From Pedobacter sp. MC2016-05 (GTDB lineage Bacteria > Bacteroidota > Bacteroidia > Sphingobacteriales > Sphingobacteriaceae): 64,000 nt of DNA. Every line of letters begins with the position of its first letter. Position 1 is the stretch's first letter. The notes beneath the pieces were generated by a model. The model did no database searches and was not told the origin of the DNA. It saw only the letters and a program-made list of their open reading frames with translations. A program made the translations under genes and the position numbers. Location of the stretch: the NCBI RefSeq assembly GCF_026239735.1, contig NZ_JAPIVT010000001.1, positions 124,001-188,000 on the forward strand, written 5' to 3'. This document shows positions 1-9,174 of this stretch, one piece after another.

Positions 1-1
1 A

Positions 2-874
2 AAAGGAGATAAGATTGCCATAGTTTGTCCGGCAAAGAAATTACCTAAATCCATTGATAGTGCAATTTCCATTTTGGAAAATTGGGGCCTAGAGGTTATA
101 GTTGGCGAAAGTGTATATGCAAGTCACCATCAGTTTGCGGGCACAGATCAATTGAGAACCAACGACATTCAGCATTTTTTGGATGATGAAACCATAAAAG
201 CGATTATTTGCGGTCGCGGGGGCTATGGCACCATCCGTATTATTGACGAACTCGACTTTACGAAGTTTAAGCAGAATCCGAAATGGTTTATTGGATTTAG
301 TGATGTGACGATTCTACTTTCGCACATTATAGCGCAAACCCAGATCCAATGCTTACATGCGCAAATGCCTTACACTTTCGATGAATCTACACCTGAAGCT
401 TTAGCGTCATTAAAAAAGGTGATTTTTGGTGAGCGTCAAACTTATCGTTACCGCAGCGAATTTAATAATCAACCGGGTGTTGGAAAAGGCCTTTTAATAG
501 GGGGAAATTTAACATTGCTTGTCATGATGCAGGGATCAGTTTCGGAGATGGATTTTGATGGTAAAATCTTATTTCTAGAAGATGTGGGAGAACAAGAGTA
601 TAGCATCGATAGAATGTTGAGGATGCTGAAGCGTGCGGGAAAGCTAAGAAATCTTCGGGGCTTAATCATTGGTGCATTTAATGAAATCGCAAAAGAGAAG
701 ATCTTTTTTGGCCAAACGGCAGAGCAGGTAATTTGGGATATCGTGAAAGATTATGCTTATCCTATTTGTTTCAATTTTCCCACCGGACATATTGAAAATA
801 ATTTAAGTATGGTTTTAGGGGCTGAAGTAGAATTAAAAGCAGAAAAAAACGACGTTCAATTTAAATATTTATAA
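2..874 (+). CDS. LD-carboxypeptidase (peptidase S66), 5' truncated by window edge
   Basis: Serine peptidase of the S66 (LdcA/MccF) family. LdcA-type members remove the terminal D-Ala from cytoplasmic muropeptide tetrapeptides during cell-wall recycling. The reading frame is open from base 2 (it reads KGDKIAIVCPAKKLP), so the true start lies outside the window; an internal TTG at 74 is not a start. The nucleophile motif GFSDVT has its Ser codon at 299-301. The family Glu is in LFLEDVGEQ (Glu codon 578-580) and the His in TGHIENN (His codon 788-790), so the Ser-Glu-His triad is complete. The stop is one base before the next ATG, which suggests co-transcription with the DoxX gene. The peptidoglycan role comes from the family; MccF-like immunity members share the fold. 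Confidence 0.88.
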   Translation, partial: KGDKIAIVCPAKKLPKSIDSAISILENWGLEVIVGESVYASHHQFAGTDQLRTNDIQHFLDDETIKAIICGRGGYGTIRIIDELDFTKFKQNPKWFIGFSDVTILLSHIIAQTQIQCLHAQMPYTFDESTPEALASLKKVIFGERQTYRYRSEFNNQPGVGKGLLIGGNLTLLVMMQGSVSEMDFDGKILFLEDVGEQEYSIDRMLRMLKRAGKLRNLRGLIIGAFNEIAKEKIFFGQTAEQVIWDIVKDYAYPICFNFPTGHIENNLSMVLGAEVELKAEKNDVQFKYL

Positions 875-875
875 C

Positions 876-1283
876 ATGGCAATTTTTGATAGTTTAGGTA
901 AGTATCGCAACACTGGCCTATTAATTCTCCGCATTGGTTTAGGCGTGATGTTTATTATTCATGGTTTCCCAAAATTGGCTGGCGGTCCTTCTGGCTGGGC
1001 AGGTTTAGGCGGCAGCATGAAAGTTGTCGGCATTGATTTCTTACCCGTTTTTTGGGGCTTTATGGCTTCTGTAGCTGAAACCTCTGGCGGCTTTTTGTTA
1101 ATTGTAGGATTATTTTTTCGCCCTGCCTGTATGTTATTGGTTTTTACAATGGCTATAGCCGCTTTGGTTCATTTTGGAAAAGGCGATGGCCTGAAAGGCG
1201 CAAGCCATGCAATAGAGTTGGGTATTGTATTTTTCAGCTTGGTTTTTATCGGCCCTGGAAAATATAGTGTAGATAAGAAATGA
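876..1283 (+). CDS. DoxX family membrane protein
   Basis: Small integral membrane protein of 135 residues with about four hydrophobic segments, matching DoxX/TQO-small-subunit-like proteins. The N-terminal half carries the typical glycine-rich pattern RIGLGVMFIIHGFPKL followed by a GxxGWAGLGG stretch. DoxX relatives are inner-membrane proteins linked to redox or thiol stress functions, but the exact activity of most members is unknown. The ATG lies one base after the stop of the LD-carboxypeptidase gene, so the two are probably one transcript. Length is normal for the family. Confidence 0.85.
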   Translation: MAIFDSLGKYRNTGLLILRIGLGVMFIIHGFPKLAGGPSGWAGLGGSMKVVGIDFLPVFWGFMASVAETSGGFLLIVGLFFRPACMLLVFTMAIAALVHFGKGDGLKGASHAIELGIVFFSLVFIGPGKYSVDKK

Positions 1284-1423
1284 TGTTTGATTTATTAAAT
1301 TGGGGAGAAAGGCCTCTCATAAATCAGTAGAAATTATAGGAGATTCAAAAAATAATTAAACCCATTAAGAACCTTTGATTTGAAGCACGTATATAATTAA
1401 ATAACTTTTTTAATTCTTATCTT

Positions 1424-2095
1424 ATGAGAAACATACTATTAATTATTGCTTTATTGCTTGCATTTTCATGTTCAAGCGCTGCACAGTTTAAAATCGGGCA
1501 AGATATTATTGGTACACCTTACGACTCTAAGTATACTGATGGATATGTTGGTGATGTTTATTTATACTCCAACTGGATAACTGGACACGTTTTGCAAGAG
1601 AATGAAAAATATTTTAATAACATGCTTTTGAAATATGACATATTTAATGATCGCATCATTTTTAAATCAAATGAGGATCAGGCTATGGCATTCAAATATC
1701 CAATTAAAGAATTTCAAATGATCTTGAATAAATCCTCAATCGAACCTATGGCTTTGTTCAAAAATGGTTTTCCTGAGGTTGGGAAATATAATCAAAAAAG
1801 TTACTATCAAGTTTTGACGGAAGGAAAAACAACACTGCTTAAAAAGCTTTATAAATCGATTTCTGAAAGCATTTCATATGGAGAGTCTGAAAAGAAAAAG
1901 ACATTCTTGTACAACGAAATATACTTTCTTTGCCATCAAGGAAAGATGATTAAATTTCAAAAAAATACTAAAAACTTATTGGCTATTCTTTCAGATAAAA
2001 GGACTAAACTAAGTAATTTTATAAAGGAGAAAAATTTAATTATGAAATCAGAAGAGGATTATGTAAATGTGATAAACTATTACAACACACTATAA
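1424..2095 (+). CDS. Secreted protein of unknown function (paralogue of the 7631 gene)
   Basis: A 223-residue exported protein. The N-terminus is a signal peptide of about 20 residues ending SSAAQ; a Cys in FSCSS makes a lipoprotein reading possible. I do not recognise the family. It is clearly homologous to the product of 7631-8314: both have an IFKS segment near residue 80, then F-K-x-P-(I/V)-x-E-F, a Y-x-V-L-x-x-GK-x-T-x-L-K core near residue 130, and a shared tail ending in YYN(T/S)L. Both genes are on the plus strand and flank the minus-strand SusC/SusD operon. The mature protein is polar with no membrane helix, so it is probably periplasmic or surface-exposed. Confidence 0.75.
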   Translation: MRNILLIIALLLAFSCSSAAQFKIGQDIIGTPYDSKYTDGYVGDVYLYSNWITGHVLQENEKYFNNMLLKYDIFNDRIIFKSNEDQAMAFKYPIKEFQMILNKSSIEPMALFKNGFPEVGKYNQKSYYQVLTEGKTTLLKKLYKSISESISYGESEKKKTFLYNEIYFLCHQGKMIKFQKNTKNLLAILSDKRTKLSNFIKEKNLIMKSEEDYVNVINYYNTL

Positions 2096-2342
2096 TCGTA
2101 ACAAACTTACAAAGTTAGCTTTTATCCAAATCACCACATGTTAAAGAGCTGTTGCATATAGGATATAATAACTATTACCTATTTTTTTAATCATGTATGT
2201 TTTTATTTATTAGCGTTGATAACTATCATTTTGGGAAGAAGCATACAGCTCAAGTACATCAAATTCTAATAATATTGGCTGTTTATATCATAACTAAAAT
2301 ACGGTTTTTAATCCCAATATCTACAATAACTTTTCTTATAAA

Positions 2343-2376
2343 ACTAAAAAACCCGATAGCAAATAACTATCGGGTT
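2343..2376 (-). terminator. Rho-independent terminator of the first SusCD operon
   Basis: A perfect 10-bp stem (AACCCGATAG at 2350-2359 and CTATCGGGTT at 2367-2376) with a 7-base loop lies 27 bases past the SusD stop. On the minus strand the stem is followed by a T-rich run (TTTTTTAG). Confidence 0.85.
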
Positions 2377-2402
2377 GTAATCAAATATAAATGCCAAAAA
2401 TA

Positions 2403-3893
2403 TTAGTCTCCCACGAGTGGATTTGTATTTCTCTCATTAATTGGAATGGGGAAAGTATATCTAGGATCAGCAACTGGAATGTTTTGTCCAGAAGCCCCGA
2501 TTGCCGGTAAAGGTCTATTTAACCTTGCTAAATCATTATATCTTTGCCCTTCACCTAACAATTCAATTCTACGCTCTTTTAATATAGTTTCAAAAAGCTG
2601 TGATGCATTTAATGTGCCAAAATTGTAGCTCGCATCCGAACGTTGGCGAACAGCATCAAGTAAAGCTCTAGCTCTAGCTAAATTGCCACCTGCAGAACGA
2701 GCTTCAGCTTCAGCAACATTAAGTAATACCTCAGCATACCTAATCATTGGAACAAAGTCAGTCCAAGGTGAAGGGGTGTTATACTTTTTTAATACAGGTT
2801 GGGCAGTTAAACCCGAACCCGTAAATAAAGCCGTGAAAGCTGTTTTACGAGCATCAGTAGCTGGCCAAAGAGGATCAGCATAAATACCTGGTGAAGTTCT
2901 ATTTAAATAATAAATTAAGTTTGCTCCAGTAAAGCTATTATAATAATAAGCTAACTGATTCTGAGTTCCTGGTGCATTAGTTGCAGCCATTGGAAAAGAG
3001 AATATCGATTCTGAATTTGTGTATGGAGGGACATACAGTGTAGCCACATTTGCAGCTAAGCTGTGCCCGGCTCCAGCAGTTGTAGAAAAAGGTGCTGTAG
3101 CTGGAACAATTTTATTACCTTCTTCAATAACTTTAGGAAAATTTCCCATCGCCAAATAAACGCGTGTTTTCAAGGCTATAACAGTATTCTTATGCGCCCT
3201 TGTAGTTTTTGCTAAAGCTGTAGAATAGGTTGTTGGTAGCTGAGCTTCTGCTTCATCCAAATCTTTAAGAATTTGAGCATAAACTTGAGCAACTGTGCTT
3301 GAAGCCAGTGCATTATTAGCTGCAGTAGTTTCTGGCTGCAACCTCAATGGCAAACCTCTTGATGCGCCATTATCCAATGCATAAGGTTTTGCAAAAATCT
3401 GTACCAACTGGAAGTACACTAGAGCTCTAATAAATTTAGATTCACCAAGCGCAGGATTAGTTACTGTTGCCGGTAATCCAGCTACATTTTGGGTTAATCC
3501 ATCGATAGCTAAGTTCGCACGATTGATTGTACCATAACCTACAGACCAAAAGCTTGAAATGTATGAGTTTGTTGCATCATTGGTTGCTTGATAAACATCT
3601 GCACCGGTAACGACGTTAGGATCCCTGAGAATATACTCTTCGGCACGAATGTCGTTGTAGATGTGGTAACGACCGCCGAATAAAGAGCCATTTTTCGCAG
3701 ATGAATACAATCCTGTAATAACTTTATCTATACGCTGAGCAGTTGTATACGCTTCTTCCTGAGGAAGCTCAAGTTCTGGCGACTTCTCTAAAAACTCTTT
3801 TTTACATGAAGTTGCCAAAATGCTAAGAAGAAATACCGCGGTAACAACTTTTGATACCGGAAATCTATATGTTTTTTTATGAAAAATTCTCAT
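2403..3893 (-). CDS. RagB/SusD family outer-membrane lipoprotein
   Basis: SusD-type lipoprotein that sits on the outer face of its SusC partner and captures the substrate (glycan, peptide or other polymer fragment). I choose the ATG at 3893, which gives a lipoprotein signal peptide with lipobox LATSC followed by KKEFLEKSPELELPQ. The open frame extends upstream into the end of the SusC gene with no signal. About 496 residues, normal for the family. The N-terminal half has the SusD-like TPR fold. The C-terminal half has the hallmark RYAEVLLNVAEAEAR, followed by RRIELLGEGQRYNDLARLN. The start is 13 bases after the SusC stop, and the intervening DNA is AT-rich with no Shine-Dalgarno, as usual in Bacteroidota. 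Substrate cannot be inferred: no glycoside hydrolase, peptidase or regulator is linked. Confidence 0.93.
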   Translation of the reverse strand: MRIFHKKTYRFPVSKVVTAVFLLSILATSCKKEFLEKSPELELPQEEAYTTAQRIDKVITGLYSSAKNGSLFGGRYHIYNDIRAEEYILRDPNVVTGADVYQATNDATNSYISSFWSVGYGTINRANLAIDGLTQNVAGLPATVTNPALGESKFIRALVYFQLVQIFAKPYALDNGASRGLPLRLQPETTAANNALASSTVAQVYAQILKDLDEAEAQLPTTYSTALAKTTRAHKNTVIALKTRVYLAMGNFPKVIEEGNKIVPATAPFSTTAGAGHSLAANVATLYVPPYTNSESIFSFPMAATNAPGTQNQLAYYYNSFTGANLIYYLNRTSPGIYADPLWPATDARKTAFTALFTGSGLTAQPVLKKYNTPSPWTDFVPMIRYAEVLLNVAEAEARSAGGNLARARALLDAVRQRSDASYNFGTLNASQLFETILKERRIELLGEGQRYNDLARLNRPLPAIGASGQNIPVADPRYTFPIPINERNTNPLVGD

Positions 3894-3906
3894 GTTATTT
3901 ATTAAA

Positions 3907-6900
3907 TTATAAGCCCAAACTGATACCAAATGTAAATACCCTACCTTGTGGAATACTATTTCTTTCAATACCGCTTGCTAAATTTGTATCACCATTTGAA
4001 GAGATCTCAGGATCTACCCCAGTATATCCAGTTATCAAGAAAGCATTGTTAACCTGACCATACACTCTCAAGCTAGATATTCCAGATTTTCCAAAAATAG
4101 TTTTAGGTAATCTATATCCTAGTGTAGCAGTTTGTAACCTTAAGAAGTCACCTTTCTCAACATTCTCAGAAATTAAGTAAGATGAACCATTAGATACATT
4201 ATCACTAAAAACTGGGAAGGGAATTGTTCCGGATGTATTCGTAGGAGACCATGCATTACTCACAACTTCTACAGAATTGTTCCAAAACCTTTGATCTAAA
4301 AGACCAGCACGAGAGCCATTATAGATATAATTCCCACCAGAAAAAGTAAAGTTTAGTGAAAGATCAAAATTACCATAGCTCATATTGTTGTTAAAACCCC
4401 CATACCAAGTAGGAAGTGTATTGCCTAATATTTGTTGTTGTGACGCTGGAGATGGAGCAGCCAGGCCATTATCAACATAAGTATAACCATTACCGGCACT
4501 TTGATGCAAGTATTGAATTTCTCTTCCGGTTCTATCAACAAAAATACGGCGTCCGTTTGCAGGGTTAACACCATTTGTTTTAACACCATATATTTGAGCA
4601 GCTGAATATCCTGGAATTGTGATACTGGTTTGTTCTAAATCACTGGTACTTGTTAAGATTTGTGTAATTTGTGGATCCAGAGCGGTTACCATGTTTTTGA
4701 TAGTTGTAAAATTCAAGGTCGAGTTCCATTTAAAGTTCCCTTCACGGAATATAGCAGCATTTAAGGCAAACTCAAAACCTCTATTGTACATGCTACCAAC
4801 ATTTGAGCGAATGAAACCTCCAGGAATACCTTTTGATGGAGCCTGGGGAACATTTAAAATTAAGCCATCAATATTTTTGTTGAAATAATCTACCTCTAAT
4901 GAGAACCTATTATTTAAAAACGCAATGTTAATACCAACATCTGTTTGTTTACTAGTCTCCCAGCCTAGATCTGCATTTCCAGCTCTATTGAATAGAAAAC
5001 CCGTTCCTGTTTCTCCGTATAATGTTGGATCATATGTTGAAAAAAAGTTATAAGCACCAACTGCGGCATTACCCACAACGCCATAACTTCCTCTGATACG
5101 TAAATTGCTAATTATTTTTGCTAAAGAAGAGTTAGCGAAAAAAGCCTCTTTAGAAACATCCCAAGCTAAAGATCCACCCCCAAAATTACCCCATCTTTTT
5201 TCTGGTGAAAGTCCAGAATTCCCATCCCTTCTGAAGTTACCATTAATAAAATATTTGTTATCGAAATTATAGTTAGCAATAGCTAGATAAGATTCTAATG
5301 CAGTTGCATTTAACCCATTTCCTGCAGCGGTGTTGTTGGTAAATTGACCTTGAAATTGTGTGTAAAACGGATCTGACAATGTTGTCCTTTGAGCGCCCCA
5401 ATCGTCAGATGTAGTACTTTGTGCTTCGTTACCAGCAATTAATGACAAATTATGTAAGCCCCCGAAGGTTTTATTATAATTGATGGTATTTATAAAGTTT
5501 TTATTATTTCTACGATTATTATTATTGTATGCACTACCAGTAGTGCTAAATCCATCACCACTTAGTGGATTCCAAAATCTGTAATTTTCAGTATTCCCTC
5601 TATCCCATGAAAAAGATGATTTTACTGATAAATCTTTTGTAAGTTTAATTTCAGCACCTAAATTAGCTATAATTCTTGTTGTTTCTGAAGTATTTCTATC
5701 CCTTTCAATTAGAACTTGTGGATTAGACCAGCTTGTAGGTACTAAGTTAGGGCCATTGCCAACTGTGCCATTGTTGCTAAGGCTATAAGAACCGTCATCA
5801 TTGAAAGGTCTTAAATTTGGGGAAAGCGCAAAAGCTAACCTTCCTAAACCAGAACTTGCGAATGCACCTCCTGCGGCAGAACCGCTATTAGGGCTTTGGT
5901 TGTAAGTATTAGTGTAAGCCAAGTTCATGTTCAATTTTAAGAAACTAGTTGCTTGATGAATAACATTAGCACGACCTGTGTATCTTTTGAAATTATTACC
6001 TCTTAAAAATCCCTGTTGATCAGATAGACCACCAGAGATAAAATATGAAGTCTTTTCAGTTGCGCTACTTAAGCTAACATTATGATTTTGAGTTACAGCT
6101 GAACGGTATATTACATCATTCCAATTTGTATTAACCTCAGAACCATCAGCACGTAGATTCGGGAAAAAGCTGTTTCCATTGGCATCAGTTACAACTGTAG
6201 CAGTTGGATTAACTGCCTTCAAATTTTTTACAGCTTGATTTTTATATGCGATATACTGGCCTGCGTCCATTACTTCAGGAAGTCTAACTGCATTACTAAC
6301 ACCTGCCCAAGCATCATAAGAGAATTTGGTTTGTCCTTGTTTTCCCTTTTTTGTAGTGATAATTAGTACACCGGCTGCACCTCTAGAACCATAAATTGCG
6401 GTTGAAGCTGCATCTTTTAAAATATCGATAGTTTCAATATCTTCTGGATTAATGTCTCCTAATGGGTTGTTTGCCGCCGAGTTCTGTGAAGTATTGGAAG
6501 TTGAAATGGGGATACCATCTACAACCACCAAAGGAAATGAAGATAGAGATAAGGAACTTAATCCCCTAACACGTATCACTGGCGGGTTGTTTAGTAAACC
6601 GTTTGGCTGAACAATGCTAACTCCTGTCGCTTGTCCTACCAATCCCTGTCCAAAACTTTGAACAGGTTTATTTGCTATTTGGGCTGCATTTACAGTTGAT
6701 GAAGCACCAGTAAAGCTTTTTCGTTGAATCGTACCATAACCCGTAACAACTACATCTGTTAAGGTTTTAGCATCACTTACCAACATCACATCAATTGAAT
6801 TTCCAGCGCCAATAGCTCTCGTTTGAGCTGAATAGCCAATATAAGTAAACTCTAATGCTGTAGCATTGCCAGTTACACGAAGGGTATACTTACCATTTGC

Positions 6901-7065
6901 ACCTGTTGTGGTTCCACCAGATGCACCTTTGATTTTTACACTTACGCCAGGTAATGGTAACCCATCCTCCTTACCCGTAACTGTACCAGTGATTGTTCTT
7001 TCTTGCGCTATTGCAGTCCCCGCAATAAACAGCAATATGAACAAACTTTGTAAAAGTTTTTTCAT
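3907..7065 (-). CDS. SusC/RagA family TonB-linked outer-membrane protein
   Basis: TonB-dependent transporter of 1052 residues that forms the lidded outer-membrane channel for its SusD. A signal peptide (MKKLLQSLFILLFIAGTAIA) is followed by a carboxypeptidase-regulatory-like domain (about 22-108, starting RTITGTVTGKEDGLPLPGVS), then the SusC plug with TDVVVTGYGTIQRKSFTGA and LVVVDGIPIS, and a long beta-barrel ending in FTFGISLGL. There is no extra N-terminal STN domain, so control by an anti-sigma factor is not suggested. First gene of an operon with SusD. The signal peptide and first mature residues nearly match those of the second SusC at 10709-13852, while the barrels differ. Confidence 0.95.
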   Translation of the reverse strand: MKKLLQSLFILLFIAGTAIAQERTITGTVTGKEDGLPLPGVSVKIKGASGGTTTGANGKYTLRVTGNATALEFTYIGYSAQTRAIGAGNSIDVMLVSDAKTLTDVVVTGYGTIQRKSFTGASSTVNAAQIANKPVQSFGQGLVGQATGVSIVQPNGLLNNPPVIRVRGLSSLSLSSFPLVVVDGIPISTSNTSQNSAANNPLGDINPEDIETIDILKDAASTAIYGSRGAAGVLIITTKKGKQGQTKFSYDAWAGVSNAVRLPEVMDAGQYIAYKNQAVKNLKAVNPTATVVTDANGNSFFPNLRADGSEVNTNWNDVIYRSAVTQNHNVSLSSATEKTSYFISGGLSDQQGFLRGNNFKRYTGRANVIHQATSFLKLNMNLAYTNTYNQSPNSGSAAGGAFASSGLGRLAFALSPNLRPFNDDGSYSLSNNGTVGNGPNLVPTSWSNPQVLIERDRNTSETTRIIANLGAEIKLTKDLSVKSSFSWDRGNTENYRFWNPLSGDGFSTTGSAYNNNNRRNNKNFINTINYNKTFGGLHNLSLIAGNEAQSTTSDDWGAQRTTLSDPFYTQFQGQFTNNTAAGNGLNATALESYLAIANYNFDNKYFINGNFRRDGNSGLSPEKRWGNFGGGSLAWDVSKEAFFANSSLAKIISNLRIRGSYGVVGNAAVGAYNFFSTYDPTLYGETGTGFLFNRAGNADLGWETSKQTDVGINIAFLNNRFSLEVDYFNKNIDGLILNVPQAPSKGIPGGFIRSNVGSMYNRGFEFALNAAIFREGNFKWNSTLNFTTIKNMVTALDPQITQILTSTSDLEQTSITIPGYSAAQIYGVKTNGVNPANGRRIFVDRTGREIQYLHQSAGNGYTYVDNGLAAPSPASQQQILGNTLPTWYGGFNNNMSYGNFDLSLNFTFSGGNYIYNGSRAGLLDQRFWNNSVEVVSNAWSPTNTSGTIPFPVFSDNVSNGSSYLISENVEKGDFLRLQTATLGYRLPKTIFGKSGISSLRVYGQVNNAFLITGYTGVDPEISSNGDTNLASGIERNSIPQGRVFTFGISLGL

Positions 7066-7630
7066 AAAAGTTTTTAGTTTAGTTAATAATATTTGTCTAA
7101 GATAAAGTTTGGTTATCCGTAATGCAAATTTTACATAATAAAAAGAATCACATTATTTTCCTAAAAAGAATACAAAACATAAAATATATTGCCTGAACGT
7201 TAATTAAATCGGCAAATTTTATTATTATTAACCAAAAAAAAGACAATTTCACAAACTCAAACACTAAAAAAGATACAATTAGATTAATTTAGCATTAGAT
7301 ATATTTTGTTAAGAAGAATCTCAGTTGCTACAGACAATGAATATAAACTGAAAAATCGTGCATTTAAACCTTAGTTTTACCGTTTAAGTCGTAATAAATA
7401 GATATTAATTTATAATTAGCGGTTTAATAATGTTTTTAATTTTTATGATCTAATCTTATCAAGCCGTTATATCAGGAATACTACGCGCTGCATAATATCT
7501 ATTGAACGCCCTAGGCCGTTTTCATATTAATCATTGCTATTACACCTAGCTGAAACAATTTGTATTACCTACATAAAATGTTTATCTTGATTAGAATCAT
7601 TAAAGAATTTATAAGCCCACGATAAATATT
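7066..7630. other. Divergent intergenic region, AT-rich, no gene seen
   Basis: 565 bases separate the SusC start (minus) from the secreted-protein start (plus). The DNA is very AT-rich and stops are frequent in all frames. It must hold promoters for both directions, but I find no clean TTTG-N19-21-TAnnTTTG pair. A near match on the minus strand (TAAAATTTG, reading back from about 7131) is one base too long. Confidence 0.5.
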
Positions 7631-8314
7631 ATGAAGTCATATCTTTTACATATAGTATTTTTTTCTTTAGCAATAGGAAATGCAGTTGCGCAGATTGGCG
7701 TCGATGTTATCCTTGCAAATAATGATGTTAATTATTCTGGCAAGAATACTGCGGCAAAAAACAATACCGACTATTTAATTCAAAGTTGGAATAAGGGGGC
7801 GGTTCGATTGAGTAATGGTTCTATATACAGGAATATATTCCTTATTTATGACATTGTTAATAATAGACCAATTTTTAAATCTGATAGCGGAACTCCGCAG
7901 ATGTTCAAAACTCCTGTAAGTGAATTTTCATTAAATATTGCTTCAGAAGGCAAAGAAAATGTAATTCGAAATTTTCGAAGTGGCTACCCTGCTCTTGAGG
8001 GAAACAACACATCCACTTTCTATGAAGTGTTATCCAATGGAAAGATAACTTTTTTGAAAAGCATTAAAGTCAGAACTGTAGATGAAAGAGCTTCAGGTGC
8101 GATATATAGCGTTATGCAAAAACAGCAGATTAATAGTTATTTTTTCTTCGCCAACGATAAGCTCATTAGTGCAAAAAAAGATAAAAAACAGATTTATGCT
8201 ATACTTGAAAACTCTAAGCACAAAATGCTAGACGAATTTATAGAGAAAAATCATCTGAAGATGAAAACAGATGAGGACATAACTAAGCTAATTGATTACT
8301 ATAATAGCTTGTGA
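7631..8314 (+). CDS. Secreted protein of unknown function (paralogue of the 1424 gene)
   Basis: A 227-residue protein with a clean Sec signal peptide (cleavage expected after GNAVA, near residue 20) and no lipobox. The family is not recognised. It aligns along its length with the product of 1424-2095: PIFKS / FK-x-P-V-S-E-F near residue 80-100, YEVLSNGKITFLKS near 140, and the C-terminal pattern AILENSKHKMLDEFIEKN ending LIDYYNSL. It sits directly downstream of the divergent region of the first SusC operon and is convergent with the second one. Presumably periplasmic or extracellular; any link to SusCD transport is only positional. Confidence 0.75.
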   Translation: MKSYLLHIVFFSLAIGNAVAQIGVDVILANNDVNYSGKNTAAKNNTDYLIQSWNKGAVRLSNGSIYRNIFLIYDIVNNRPIFKSDSGTPQMFKTPVSEFSLNIASEGKENVIRNFRSGYPALEGNNTSTFYEVLSNGKITFLKSIKVRTVDERASGAIYSVMQKQQINSYFFFANDKLISAKKDKKQIYAILENSKHKMLDEFIEKNHLKMKTDEDITKLIDYYNSL

Positions 8315-8482
8315 TAGTATCAAAATGGAGAATAAGCACCATAAAAAAAAGATTTAAAGCTAAGTAAACTTTATAATGCTAATAAATTTCAAAACTGGAA
8401 AGGCTAATCACACAATAACAAGCTGTCAATTTGTTAGTATCTTCCTTTTAGCATTCAGTACCCCTAAGTATTTATAAATGAT

Positions 8483-8512
8483 AACGGCGCAAACACCTGT
8501 GTTTCCGCCGTT
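8483..8512. terminator. Hairpin, possible terminator for the 7631 gene
   Basis: Inverted repeat AACGGCGcAAACAC (8483-8496) / GTGTTTcCGCCGTT (8499-8512) with one mismatched base and a 2-base loop. It lies 170 bases past the 7631 gene and lacks a strong T-run, so its role is uncertain. Confidence 0.45.
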
Positions 8513-8551
8513 GTATATTAGCAATTATAAGCTTGTTTCCTAAAGTATCTA

Positions 8552-8592
8552 AATAAAAATGCCCCCATCGGCTTTTAACCTATTGGGGGCAT
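8552..8592 (-). terminator. Rho-independent terminator of the second SusCD operon
   Basis: The stem ATGCCCCCA (8559-8567) / TGGGGGCAT (8584-8592) encloses further short pairing. On the minus strand it is followed by a T-rich tract, at the end of the operon whose last gene stops at 8646. Confidence 0.8.
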
Positions 8593-8645
8593 ATCATCTT
8601 AAATAAAGATTGGTCTTTACTTATTAAGTGATTTATAACGAGCTA

Positions 8646-9161
8646 TTATCTATCAGATTTATATCTGATAACAAGAGAAACCGCCCTAGGTGCAGTAGTT
8701 TGATTCCAATCGAAATTTAAGGTAAATGTTTTAGTCGCTGGGTCGTACTTATTAACTTTGCCAGAAACATTTTTCAAAGTCAAATTTGTAAGGGATTTCA
8801 TTGTAACAAGATTTGTTGCTGGATCTATAACAGCTTGAAGACGATCAATTCCTGCAAGAGCCGCACCAGTCGCCCAAGTTAATGTTGCAATCTGAACTGT
8901 ATTTGCATCAATTGCAGATAAGGTTAAATTTGGTTTACCTTCAAGACTACCATTTAAAGCATCGCCCACTGTTGGTACATTAGGAGCAGAATATCTTTGA
9001 ACAGAACTGCCAGCTCCTATAGTATAGATACCATCATATGCGCCAGTTGTCCCCACGTTGATCATACCATATTTTTGATCACTTACTAGATCATCTTTTA
9101 AACAAGATGAAAGTCCCATTGTTAAGACTACAAGGGAAAGTATAATTGAGTGTTTTTTCAT
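8646..9161 (-). CDS. Small SusCD-associated lipoprotein, unknown function
   Basis: Lipoprotein of 171 residues. I choose the ATG at 9161: it gives MKKHSIILSLVVLTMGLSSC, a clean signal peptide with lipobox LSSC followed by LKDD. The longer open frame runs back into the SusD gene. The mature part is beta-rich (alternating hydrophobic pattern; C-terminus TLNFDWNQTTAPRAVSLVIRY). Such small lipoproteins often sit third in SusC-SusD operons and are usually surface glycan- or ligand-binding accessories (DUF1735-like proteins are one such group). I cannot assign it to a family by eye. The start is 13 bases after the SusD stop. Confidence 0.8.
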   Translation of the reverse strand: MKKHSIILSLVVLTMGLSSCLKDDLVSDQKYGMINVGTTGAYDGIYTIGAGSSVQRYSAPNVPTVGDALNGSLEGKPNLTLSAIDANTVQIATLTWATGAALAGIDRLQAVIDPATNLVTMKSLTNLTLKNVSGKVNKYDPATKTFTLNFDWNQTTAPRAVSLVIRYKSDR

Positions 9162-9174
9162 TTTTGCTTTCTTA

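Noticed and set aside
2197..2406. 69-codon plus-strand ORF downstream of the 1424 gene
   Set aside because: Low-complexity AT-rich sequence running through the SusCD terminator stem.
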